This document shows positions 1-6,350 of a stretch of DNA of 8,648 nt, piece after piece (within the stretch, counting starts at the first letter, position 1; each line of letters begins with the position of its first letter). The notes below the pieces were generated by a model that saw nothing but the letters and a program-made list of their open reading frames with translations, was not told where the DNA came from and made no database searches. The stretch spans positions 1-8,648 of the forward strand of contig CAAEAB010000094.1 of the NCBI GenBank assembly GCA_900753685.1, written 5' to 3'. Position numbers and translations under genes: made by a program. This DNA is from Lachnospiraceae bacterium. GTDB taxonomy: Bacteria > Bacillota > Clostridia > Lachnospirales > Lachnospiraceae.

Positions 1-357
1 CAGCATGGCCGCCGTGTTTTCTTCAATGGTCCCCGGCTTGATGCAGGGTGGATGAAGACTTGCAATCCTCAGATCGGTACATTCCATATACTTCTCAGAC
101 AGATCCACATGCCCCTCATAGTCCATTACATTGAGTTCCACACCAAACATAACTTCCAGGCCCTTTTGAAATCTCGGCAATATTTTCAGATTATAAAAAT
201 AAAAATCCTTGCAGCTCCCCGGCATGGCCGGTGCATGCTCTGTAATGGCCAACAGCTTCAAACCTTTTTGAACCGCCGCGTCAATCATTTCTGTCATCGT
301 ATTATAGGCATGTCCGCTGGCCAATGTATGAGTATGAGTATCCAGCACTATATTCAT
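1..357 (-). CDS. PHP-domain phosphoesterase, YcdX family (N-terminal 119 codons, cut by the window edge)
   Basis: A metal-dependent phosphoesterase of the PHP superfamily, closest in pattern to E. coli YcdX. The 119 residues present begin MNIVLDTHTHTLASGHAYNT. They show the PHP metal ligands in the YcdX order: H8-x-H10, H16, an ITEH segment ending in H41, E74 (GVELN) and H102 (SLHPP). The remaining ligands (a further His and a late DxH) would lie beyond the window start. The substrate is not known; YcdX-type proteins are cytosolic trinuclear-zinc phosphatases. The start ATG (357-355) overlaps the TGA of the upstream OLD-type ATPase as ATGA. An AAGGAAGGG ribosome binding site (371-363) lies inside that gene, so the two are probably translated together. 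It is open to the window edge, so length and C-terminus are unknown. A histidinol-phosphatase-like role is less likely because the H8/H16/E74 spacing fits YcdX better. Confidence 0.9.
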   Translation of the reverse strand, partial: MNIVLDTHTHTLASGHAYNTMTEMIDAAVQKGLKLLAITEHAPAMPGSCKDFYFYNLKILPRFQKGLEVMFGVELNVMDYEGHVDLSEKYMECTDLRIASLHPPCIKPGTIEENTAAML

Positions 358-2225
358 AATATCCCTTCCTTCACTCGATTTTCAAAATAAACAAATTGGT
401 CAATGGCATCCAGAATGTCTGCAAAGGCTTCCCTCGGCGCCGCATCGATGTAAGCCTTCAAAATTTCCTTTTCCCGTTTTTTATAACGGCCATAGAAAAT
501 ATCATACAGATTATGTCCCCGCATATAAATCTTGAATTCTTCGATATGTTCCCGGATATCCTCCGGACTTTTAATCTCCACGCCAATCGCCTCTGTAAAA
601 TGGCGTCCGCACTTTAAACGGTACAGATATTCTTTCCATTTATCAAACAGTATATCATAAAAAGCCCCGGCCGTATCCAAAATTCCAATTTTTGCCATAA
701 TATCCGGTTCCAGAAAATAGTTTTCAAAGGAATAATACTTCAAAATCAGGACATTGCGCCGGGTCACCTTCGGCATCTTATCCACATCCCGGATCCGGCA
801 CTCGTCGTAATACCGGCAGAGCTGACCGGCCAGCTCCTCCGGGTCCTTGCCGTCTCCGTCCCGTATCATAAGAAACTGATCCTTTAAATACAGCTTATTC
901 ATATATTTCAGATTGGCATAGGTTTTAATATTTGTACAGCTGTTTGTCGTGATAATGGCCACCCGGTAAGGTTTTCCCTCCTCATCCACTATTTCCGAAT
1001 AATACTTATCCAGCAACAGGGGCAGACGGCTTTTATCCTGCTTACCCTCAACGATAAAAACAAAATTCACATTCATCAGATCATTGGCGGTATACCCCAG
1101 ATCATCCAGAATCTGATCCACATCCGCCGGCTTTCTCGCAACAGAATACCATTCCTTGTCCAACAGAATCTGTCGGATCTGATTGGAAGTGAAATTAAAC
1201 AGCATATTCGGTGAATGGGTCGTAAAAATGACCTGGTTATTTTTTGACAGACGATAGAGAATCTCTCCCGCCACTTTTTGAAGTCTTGGATGGAGAAAGA
1301 TTTCCGGATCCTCCATCAGGATAATACACGGCATTCGCTTTCCCCCCTGGATATAGGCCTCCAGCAATGACAATATGTAGATACACCGCATGCCTGTCCC
1401 CATCTCCGACAAAGGCATTTCCACATCTCTCTCCCGGTTCCTCACAAAACCGCTGACCTTACACAGGTCTGCCATATTTTCCGCCATATAATAATAGATA
1501 TCCTCGCTCTGGCCGCCGTTTTTGTGGAAATATTCATTGACACTTTCAGCAAACCGGTTAAAATTCCCCTGATAAAGCTTGTATTCAAAGAGACGGGCCG
1601 TTTCCAGCACATTCAGCTCGGCCGGTGTTTTCTGCTCAATCTTGCCGATACAATGAAAGCAGCGCCTACAGTCCTTCCCCCCGTCAAAGAGACAACGTCC
1701 GTCTCTCAATCTCCCGATCCACTCGCTTTCCTGGCACAAAAAAATATCATCCTGAATATCCTGAAAATGGCGCATACTGTCGATATAGTAAAATTTCGGA
1801 ATAACCTGAGCAATATAGCTATTATGCTTCCGCACACCGTCGCCATAGCGTCTCTGACCGTTTCGGTTTACTGTCAGCCGGAAGCGAAGCAAACCCGTAT
1901 CCCCGTCATAGGAGGGCAGACGATTTTTAAATTCCCGAAGCCAAAGGTCGTAGCGCCTATAATTGCTGACGATTCCCTCTTCATTAAACATGATCAGATC
2001 TTCTCCGTCCAACTGCAAATCCACATCAATTTCAATATTTCCCGCTTCCAGATTAAAATCATTCACCTGAAGCTCGTAAGTATCATCCAAAATCCTCAGG
2101 GCATCCAATGCCACCGTTTTTCCCGCACTATTTTTTCCGACCAGAATTAATACATTTTCAATATCCTGAATTTCCATATCCCGAATTGATTTAAAGTTTT
2201 GAATACGCAGTCGATTCAAACGCAT
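354..2225 (-). CDS. OLD-family AAA/ABC-type ATPase with C-terminal TOPRIM nuclease domain
   Basis: A 623-residue ATPase-nuclease of the OLD (overcoming lysogenization defect) type. The N-terminus MRLNRLRIQNFKSIRDMEI is the usual SMC/RecF-like opening. Walker A is GKNSAGKT (30-37), a degenerate signature is LSEMGTGMR (272-280), Walker B is IILMEDPE (301-308) and the H-loop is THSP (336-339). The TOPRIM domain follows, with VEGKQDK (392-398, catalytic-type E393) and IRDGDGK (454-460, D456 and D458). A later YSFENYFLEP motif (498-507) resembles the Glu-Asn motif of OLD/TOPRIM proteins. A cysteine cluster (C164, C178, C186, C189, C192) sits between Walker A and the signature and may bind zinc. 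Family members cut or nick DNA and several defend against phage; that role here is inference. The ATG at 2225 is chosen over an upstream in-frame TTG at 2315 because it has GGGGGTGA at 2237-2230 and the family starts here. It is coupled to the PHP gene by ATGA. No UvrD-like GajB partner is present. Confidence 0.92.
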   Translation of the reverse strand: MRLNRLRIQNFKSIRDMEIQDIENVLILVGKNSAGKTVALDALRILDDTYELQVNDFNLEAGNIEIDVDLQLDGEDLIMFNEEGIVSNYRRYDLWLREFKNRLPSYDGDTGLLRFRLTVNRNGQRRYGDGVRKHNSYIAQVIPKFYYIDSMRHFQDIQDDIFLCQESEWIGRLRDGRCLFDGGKDCRRCFHCIGKIEQKTPAELNVLETARLFEYKLYQGNFNRFAESVNEYFHKNGGQSEDIYYYMAENMADLCKVSGFVRNRERDVEMPLSEMGTGMRCIYILSLLEAYIQGGKRMPCIILMEDPEIFLHPRLQKVAGEILYRLSKNNQVIFTTHSPNMLFNFTSNQIRQILLDKEWYSVARKPADVDQILDDLGYTANDLMNVNFVFIVEGKQDKSRLPLLLDKYYSEIVDEEGKPYRVAIITTNSCTNIKTYANLKYMNKLYLKDQFLMIRDGDGKDPEELAGQLCRYYDECRIRDVDKMPKVTRRNVLILKYYSFENYFLEPDIMAKIGILDTAGAFYDILFDKWKEYLYRLKCGRHFTEAIGVEIKSPEDIREHIEEFKIYMRGHNLYDIFYGRYKKREKEILKAYIDAAPREAFADILDAIDQFVYFENRVKEGIL

Positions 2226-2269
2226 ATTTTCACCCCCGTCTTTTGGACGCGCCCGGGCACGTGAAGCAT
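2216..2269 (-). CDS. Possible 17-residue leader peptide overlapping the OLD ATPase start
   Basis: A short reading frame encoding MLHVPGRVQKTGVKICV begins at ATG 2269-2267 and ends with TGA at 2218-2216. It has a GGGGAGG ribosome binding site (2280-2274), but the gap to the ATG is only four bases, which is short. Its last codons run through the ATPase start codon in another frame, so ribosomes finishing it could re-initiate on or block the ATPase start. It contains no run of one amino acid that would suggest classical amino-acid attenuation. It may be a chance frame in a GC-rich leader; there is no protein-level evidence. Confidence 0.3.
   Translation of the reverse strand: MLHVPGRVQKTGVKICV
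2230..2237 (-). promoter_or_regulatory. Ribosome binding site that fixes the OLD ATPase start
   Basis: GGGGGTGA lies four bases before the ATG at 2225-2223. It matches the extended Shine-Dalgarno GGAGGTGA with one change, a wobble G. This is what places the start at 2225 rather than at the TTG at 2315, which would add a 30-residue Arg-rich extension. Confidence 0.75.
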
Positions 2270-2298
2270 AATACCTCCCCTGCCGCCGCACCCGGCGC
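2249..2298 (-). promoter_or_regulatory. GC-rich mRNA hairpin upstream of the OLD ATPase
   Basis: In the minus-strand RNA, GCGCCGGGUGC (2298-2288) can pair with GUGCCCGGGCGC (2260-2249). This gives 11 pairs, nine Watson-Crick and two G-U, with a single bulged G at 2254. The 27-base loop carries the GGGGAGG and AUG of the possible leader peptide. No U-run follows it, so it is not a normal intrinsic terminator. It begins about 33 bases after the lipoprotein stop, and could separate or stabilise the two messages, or control translation. Confidence 0.5.
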
Positions 2299-2331
2299 AA
2301 AGATAATTTCGACAAAGCGTCGCCGAACCTT

Positions 2332-3318
2332 TTATTTTGAAAACTGAGTTGTTACAAGAGCATTATAATCTACCCGTTTGTCAAGAACTCCCGCTTCCTC
2401 CAGAATATTTTGCAAAAGCTCAAAAGCCTCCTCTGTAAAAATCGTGTCTGTTTTCCACGTATCCTGACTATGATACCGCTCCACAATGGTCTTGAGCGTA
2501 TCAAAATCTGTTTCCTCAAACTGAGGCTGGATAATTTTCGCAATTTCTTCGCTGCTGTGGCTGTTCACATAATCCAAACCCTTTTGAAGCCCATTGGTAA
2601 AGCTCTGAATTATCTCTGGATGTTCATTTATATAAGAGCCAAGGGCCGAAAAGCAAGTATAAGGAACATAACCTGAATCCACTCCGAGAGAAGCGATGAC
2701 ATAGCCGCCGCCATCCTTTTCAACGCCTGTGGCAAAAGGTTCAAATTCCACCGTATAATCTCCCGTTCCTCCCACGAAGGCTTCCGCCGTCACGCCAAAA
2801 TCAATATTCTGGATGATCGTCAGATCTGTGGCCGGATTAATGCCATTCAACTTAAGAATATACTCAAAAACCATCTGGGGCATACCGCCGGCCCGGCCGC
2901 CAATTACTGTTTTGCCCTTTAAATCAGACCAGGAGAAGTTCTGGTCATTTGTCCGGCTGACAAGAAAGTTACCGGCCCTCTGGGTAAGCTGGGCAAAGTT
3001 GATGGCATAATCTGAATTACCCTCATTATAGACATAAATTGTTGCCTCCGGCCCCATAAAGCCGATATCCGCCTCCCCGGCAATCATGGCGGTCATTACC
3101 TTATCCGCGCCATTGCCGTTGCTCAGTTCCACCGAAAGACCTTCCTCTTCAAAATAGCCCTCTTCCAGTGCCACATACATCGGTGCATAAAAAATGGAAT
3201 GGGCCACTTCCTGAAGTCGTACCTTTGTCAATCCTGCGGTACTTTTACCGCACCCCGTCAATGCCATCGTCAGCATGGCCAAAATAGTTCCAATAACAAC
3301 CAAACATTTTTTTCGCAT
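2332..3318 (-). CDS. ABC transporter substrate-binding lipoprotein, NMT1/SsuA/ThiY-like
   Basis: A 328-residue extracytoplasmic binding lipoprotein. The signal peptide has a basic start (MRKK), a hydrophobic core and the lipobox LTGC with the lipidated Cys at 23. The body follows the NMT1/THI5-like and SsuA-like pattern: a first strand with an FYAPMYVALEEGYFEEEGL segment (43-61), MTAMIAGEADIGFMGPE (75-91), and the second-lobe segment SDLKGKTVIGGRAGGMPQ (131-148). Relatives bind aliphatic sulfonates, pyrimidine precursors of thiamine, taurine or nitrate; the ligand here cannot be told from sequence. Normally such a protein works with a permease and an ATPase, but neither is beside it: DUF362 is upstream and an OLD-type ATPase downstream. 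It may therefore use a transporter coded elsewhere. The ATG start is supported by GGGAGG at 3330-3325, which can itself be hidden in a hairpin. Confidence 0.9.
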   Translation of the reverse strand: MRKKCLVVIGTILAMLTMALTGCGKSTAGLTKVRLQEVAHSIFYAPMYVALEEGYFEEEGLSVELSNGNGADKVMTAMIAGEADIGFMGPEATIYVYNEGNSDYAINFAQLTQRAGNFLVSRTNDQNFSWSDLKGKTVIGGRAGGMPQMVFEYILKLNGINPATDLTIIQNIDFGVTAEAFVGGTGDYTVEFEPFATGVEKDGGGYVIASLGVDSGYVPYTCFSALGSYINEHPEIIQSFTNGLQKGLDYVNSHSSEEIAKIIQPQFEETDFDTLKTIVERYHSQDTWKTDTIFTEEAFELLQNILEEAGVLDKRVDYNALVTTQFSK

Positions 3319-3324
3319 AACTAA

Positions 3325-3360
3325 CCTCCCATCGAATCTACTCTATAGTATTCTGGGAAG
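3325..3360 (-). promoter_or_regulatory. Hairpin that can sequester the lipoprotein ribosome binding site
   Basis: In the minus-strand RNA, CUUCCCA (3360-3354), GAA (3353-3351) and UACU (3350-3347) pair with AGUA (3342-3339), UUC (3336-3334) and UGGGAGG (3331-3325). That is 14 pairs, one of them G-U, closed by an AUAG tetraloop, with two 2-base bulges, both GA on the 3' side. The Shine-Dalgarno GGGAGG of the substrate-binding protein lies entirely in the 3' arm, six bases before the ATG. If transcribed from upstream, the hairpin should reduce translation until it is opened. It matches no riboswitch class I recognise. Confidence 0.55.
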
Positions 3361-3424
3361 GTTCTGTGGGTTCCACTGTTTTAATACAATATTCCTTTCC
3401 ACAAAATAGCGCTCTCTTTTAGGC

Positions 3425-4552
3425 TCATTTCACCTGAATGGCCTTCGCCGGACACATTTCCTGGCAGCAAAAGCAGGCGATACACTTTTTATAATCATAG
3501 ACCGGCGCCGAAGGCTTTATCAAATGAAGTGCCTTTCCTTCCACCGGACAGGCTTCGACACAGATGCCGCAGCGGATGCACCTGCTCTCCACAACATAGG
3601 GTTTTCTCTGAAAATGTCGGGAAATCCAACGAATCTGACGCCAGAGCCGGCGTACTTCCTTCCCCCGGTTCACGTCATAATCCGGCTTGCCGAACCGCTC
3701 CCCGACTTGTGAAAGGGTAAGAGGGCCATCCCGTGTTATGACTTCAATAGCTTCCTCTCGCCAGACGCCAAGACCCATTTTTTCTCCTTGGACATTGGTC
3801 GGCACCAGCTCCGGCTCCAGATTCATAAGCGAACAACAAACACTGTCCAAGGCTACCGGATCTGTGGACAAAAGCAGGACGCCCATATGCACTGGCGTTC
3901 CCGATGCCGGTCCGTTGCCCTCCATGGCTGTAATGCCGTCCATGACATAAAGTCTCGGCCGAATATAACGATTTAAATCCACCAGCATCCGGGCAAAGCT
4001 TTCCGCATTGGAATATTTTGTATGGCCTTTGGCTTTATGAAGCCCCTGGATGCAGCCGTACATATTCTTCACTGCCCCCGTCATCCGTTCCAGTTGATGG
4101 GTTTTCATCTTACAGATATTTACCAGGGCATCCGTCTCCTGAACTGCCTTTGCCATATGAAACTGCTTTGCCATCTTTCCCTGAGGATATTTCACCAGGC
4201 TGCTCTCGTTAAAATCAGCCATAGGAATATTTAATTGCTTCATCTCTCCGGCCAGACCGCAGGCCTGTGCAGCCTTTTCCATCGACCCAACCCCCGCCGA
4301 GTCTCCATAGGAAAGTCGGCCGCAGCCTGCCTCCTTTAAAATTCTACCCACGGCGGATACAACCAATGGATGGGTGACGATGGCGCTGTCCGCCTCCGCC
4401 TTCCGAAGGAGATTCGGTTTTAAAAGAATCCTTTCCTCCGACCGGACAAGCTGTCCCACACCGCCGATTTGTCCGATTCCCCATGAAAGCTCCTCATATA
4501 TTTTTTCTTTATCATATTCATTGCATTTTAATAAAACAACCCGACTTTTCAA
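3425..4552 (-). CDS. DUF362 protein with C-terminal double 4Fe-4S ferredoxin domain
   Basis: A 375-residue cytosolic protein: a DUF362 domain (about 1-290) followed by an 8-cysteine ferredoxin domain. DUF362 landmarks are LLKPNLL (43-49), THP (60-62), YGDSAG (82-87), KMKTH (148-152), TGAVKNMYG (158-166), DGITAMEGNGP (205-215) and DPVALD (231-236). The two clusters are C325xxC328xxC331xxxC335P and C357xxC360xxC363xxxC367P. The family is thought to be an iron-sulfur redox protein, but its reaction is not known. The start is a TTG codon; no in-frame ATG occurs before residue 91, and an AGGAAGGAG site lies seven bases upstream. It follows the CPBP protease by 15 bases and is probably co-transcribed with it. 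I see no clear terminator after the gene, so read-through into the lipoprotein gene is possible. Confidence 0.92.
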   Translation of the reverse strand: MKSRVVLLKCNEYDKEKIYEELSWGIGQIGGVGQLVRSEERILLKPNLLRKAEADSAIVTHPLVVSAVGRILKEAGCGRLSYGDSAGVGSMEKAAQACGLAGEMKQLNIPMADFNESSLVKYPQGKMAKQFHMAKAVQETDALVNICKMKTHQLERMTGAVKNMYGCIQGLHKAKGHTKYSNAESFARMLVDLNRYIRPRLYVMDGITAMEGNGPASGTPVHMGVLLLSTDPVALDSVCCSLMNLEPELVPTNVQGEKMGLGVWREEAIEVITRDGPLTLSQVGERFGKPDYDVNRGKEVRRLWRQIRWISRHFQRKPYVVESRCIRCGICVEACPVEGKALHLIKPSAPVYDYKKCIACFCCQEMCPAKAIQVK

Positions 4553-4559
4553 AAAACCG

Positions 4560-4568
4560 CTCCTTCCT
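4560..4568 (-). promoter_or_regulatory. Ribosome binding site for the TTG-started DUF362 gene
   Basis: AGGAAGGAG sits seven bases before the TTG at 4552-4550 and reaches one base into the TGA stop of the upstream protease gene. It justifies a non-ATG start and suggests translational linkage of the two genes. Confidence 0.7.
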
Positions 4569-5545
4569 CACATAAAGGTATTCAAAGCTGTCATAACAAA
4601 CATAATGAGTAAGGCAATAATCAGCCATACATCCACGATATTTTCCCCGTCGTCCACCTCCGGAAGAGTATAACGGCTATATGCCGGTTCTTTCTTCTCA
4701 AACACTTCGGACATTTTCCGTCCATTGACCCGAAAAGCAGCCTTAATAATTAAAATAACCAGAGGAATCATAATTGCTGCCAAAATACCTACCGAGACAA
4801 AGGCATATTTCATCTCATCACCGGAGACAAGCACATTCTCCACATTATAAGCAGCTCCGGACATATCCTCCAACGTATCCTCCGAAAAAAAACCGGATAA
4901 GGTAGATATACCATTCATAAAAAAATGCATGAGCATCGGCGTCACGATGGAATTACTGGCTTCCATCATCAATACCATAATCAGCCCAAGATAAATGGCA
5001 TAAGGCATCTGATTAAAATTCATATGAAGAAGGCCAAAAATAACCGCCGATAATACAAGGGCCAGTTTCGGAGATTTTTTCTGATAACTCCGGTACACAA
5101 CACCTCGCATTAAAAACTCTTCACCGATGGCCGGACACACGGCCATTACCAGCATCGACACGATAAAACCATGATTGTAAAGTCCTGCTGCCGTTCCCAC
5201 CACCGCGTTTTCCACAAAAAGCATAGAAACTAAGTTCAACAGAGCCACGATGGGATAGGAGCAGAGAATAATCAAAAAAGAAAAAACAACCGTCTTAAAG
5301 CTGATTGGCCGCAGTTTAAAGGTTTCCTTCACATCCACCCCGGAAATCAACGCACCTATGATTGGAATAAGTAAAACCGACAGCTGAGTGCCAAGGACCA
5401 ATGGCAAGGTGTCATATATTCCCATAAAAATCATTAAAAACTGAATACCTATCATGACTACCGTCGTGACGCACAAAATCCGGTTTCCTGTTTTTCCATT
5501 CAGCTCCGGCTGCCCTTCAAAATAATTTCTATAATATTCCTCCAT
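4568..5545 (-). CDS. CPBP family intramembrane metalloprotease (Abi/CAAX-protease-like)
   Basis: A 325-residue polytopic membrane protein of the CPBP (CAAX protease and bacteriocin-processing) family. The three signature motifs are present: GEEFLMRG (141-148, the EExxxR glutamates E142/E143 with R147), FGLLH (170-174, H174) and HFFMN (207-211, H207 and N211). Hydrophobic stretches at about 26-44, 47-70, 86-112, 127-141, 163-175, 183-194, 246-270 and 305-322 suggest about eight membrane segments. A charged loop of roughly 35 residues (271-304) precedes the last one. Relatives cleave membrane substrates, protect against self-made bacteriocins or assist protein maturation; the substrate here is unknown. 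The start has AAGGAG at a normal distance. It is the first gene of a block with DUF362, and is divergent from the DUF1836 gene. I found no convincing -35/-10 pair for it in the AT-rich gap 5546-5672. Confidence 0.92.
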   Translation of the reverse strand: MEEYYRNYFEGQPELNGKTGNRILCVTTVVMIGIQFLMIFMGIYDTLPLVLGTQLSVLLIPIIGALISGVDVKETFKLRPISFKTVVFSFLIILCSYPIVALLNLVSMLFVENAVVGTAAGLYNHGFIVSMLVMAVCPAIGEEFLMRGVVYRSYQKKSPKLALVLSAVIFGLLHMNFNQMPYAIYLGLIMVLMMEASNSIVTPMLMHFFMNGISTLSGFFSEDTLEDMSGAAYNVENVLVSGDEMKYAFVSVGILAAIMIPLVILIIKAAFRVNGRKMSEVFEKKEPAYSRYTLPEVDDGENIVDVWLIIALLIMFVMTALNTFM

Positions 5546-5596
5546 GAATTTTCTCCTTTTCTAATGTAGTTTTAAAAACTATATATTGTGTTTTCA

Positions 5597-5624
5597 TTGA
5601 CTTTTTTTATGAATTCGATATAAT
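5597..5624 (+). promoter_or_regulatory. Sigma-A type promoter of the DUF1836 gene
   Basis: TTGACT (5597-5602) and a perfect TATAAT (5619-5624) are separated by 16 bases. The ATG at 5673 follows, with AGGAG at 5658-5662. This gives a 5' leader of about 40 bases with no obvious structure. It lies in the 127-base divergent gap shared with the CPBP protease gene. Confidence 0.8.
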
Positions 5625-5672
5625 AAGACATAGTAGGGATATTTTCTCAATTTATACAGGAGCGTGTAATTT

Positions 5673-6299
5673 ATGGATAACTTTACTTCCATTCAAACAA
5701 TTTTAGATGAATTTATTCAACAGATCGAAGGCCATCCCCCGATTTCTGCATCGGAGCTGCCGAATATTGACCTCTACATGGATCAGGTGACCACATTTAT
5801 GGATGAACACCTGGAGCATTCCAGACGTTACCCGGAAGATAAGATTCTTACAAAAACCATGATTAACAATTATGCCAAGAACCGGCTTCTTCCGCCGCCG
5901 GAAAAGAAAAAATATTCAAAGGACCACATGCTGCTTCTTATATTCATCTATTACTTTAAAAACATACTTTCAATCAATGACATCCAAAAGCTGCTTACGC
6001 CAATGACCGACCGTTATTTTAAAAATGAGAGCGGAACAGATATGGCCTGGCTTTACAGCCATATTATGGACAGCGAACCGGACCAGGCCAAACGTATCGG
6101 CGAAGATATCCGGCAGCTTTCAAAAGATGCAGAACAGATATTCTCCGGATGTCCGGAGGATGAGCAGGGCTATCTTCAGCTATTGTCCATCATTTCTCTG
6201 CTCTCCTACGATGTCTACAGAAAAAAACAGCTCATCGAAAAATTAATCGATTCGGCCAATCTATCGGCCAATGAGCCGGCTTCAAAAAAGAAAAAATAA
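5673..6299 (+). CDS. DUF1836 domain protein, likely DNA-binding regulator
   Basis: A 208-residue protein of the DUF1836 family, common in Clostridia and other Firmicutes. The core is at about 59-108: LTKTMINNYAKNRLLPPP, then KKKYSKDHMLLLIFIYYFKN, then LSINDIQKLL. This is a MerR-like winged-helix pattern of an Asn-Tyr turn, a Pro-rich wing and a basic KKYSK stretch. Function is inferred to be transcription control; I know of no defined target for this family. It has no signal or membrane segment, and it ends in a Lys-rich tail (KKKK). The only plus-strand gene in the window, it stands alone with its own promoter and terminator. Its place opposite the CPBP/DUF362 block makes that block a possible target. 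Confidence 0.88.
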   Translation: MDNFTSIQTILDEFIQQIEGHPPISASELPNIDLYMDQVTTFMDEHLEHSRRYPEDKILTKTMINNYAKNRLLPPPEKKKYSKDHMLLLIFIYYFKNILSINDIQKLLTPMTDRYFKNESGTDMAWLYSHIMDSEPDQAKRIGEDIRQLSKDAEQIFSGCPEDEQGYLQLLSIISLLSYDVYRKKQLIEKLIDSANLSANEPASKKKK

Positions 6300-6304
6300 A
6301 ATTG

Positions 6305-6349
6305 AAAAAGCACTTGTTTCTCTTCTTAAAGACAAACAGGTGCTTTTTT
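6305..6349. terminator. Two-way intrinsic terminator between DUF1836 and the yerC-like gene
   Basis: GCACTTGTTT (6310-6319) pairs with AAACAGGTGC (6334-6343), ten pairs with one G-T wobble. It extends inward by TCTT/AAGA after one mismatch, and outward through AAAAA (6305-6309) and TTTTTT (6344-6349). The A-tract gives a U-tract on the opposite strand, so it can end both converging transcripts. It starts 6 bases after the DUF1836 stop and ends 2 bases before the minus-strand stop. Confidence 0.9.
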
Positions 6350-6350
6350 A

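Noticed and set aside
1524..2150. A 208-codon open frame on the plus strand inside the OLD gene
   Set aside because: It is antisense to a gene with clear ATPase motifs and resembles no family. Long antisense frames are common opposite real genes of this composition.
354..2225. A Gabija (GajA-GajB) defence system
   Set aside because: The nuclease is of the same broad OLD type, but no UvrD-like helicase gene is adjacent. The partner here is a PHP enzyme.
2226..2315. A 30-residue N-terminal extension of the OLD ATPase starting at TTG 2315
   Set aside because: The extension is Arg-rich and unlike the family. It has no ribosome binding site, while the inner ATG at 2225 has a strong one and opens with the standard MRLNRLRIQNFKSI.
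3319..3424. A TPP riboswitch before the THI5-like binding protein gene
   Set aside because: The conserved CTGAGA and downstream TPP core segments are not present; only the ribosome-site hairpin is seen.
5546..5672. A promoter for the CPBP protease gene in the divergent gap
   Set aside because: Several AT-rich -10-like words exist on the minus strand, but none has an acceptable -35 at 16-18 bases.
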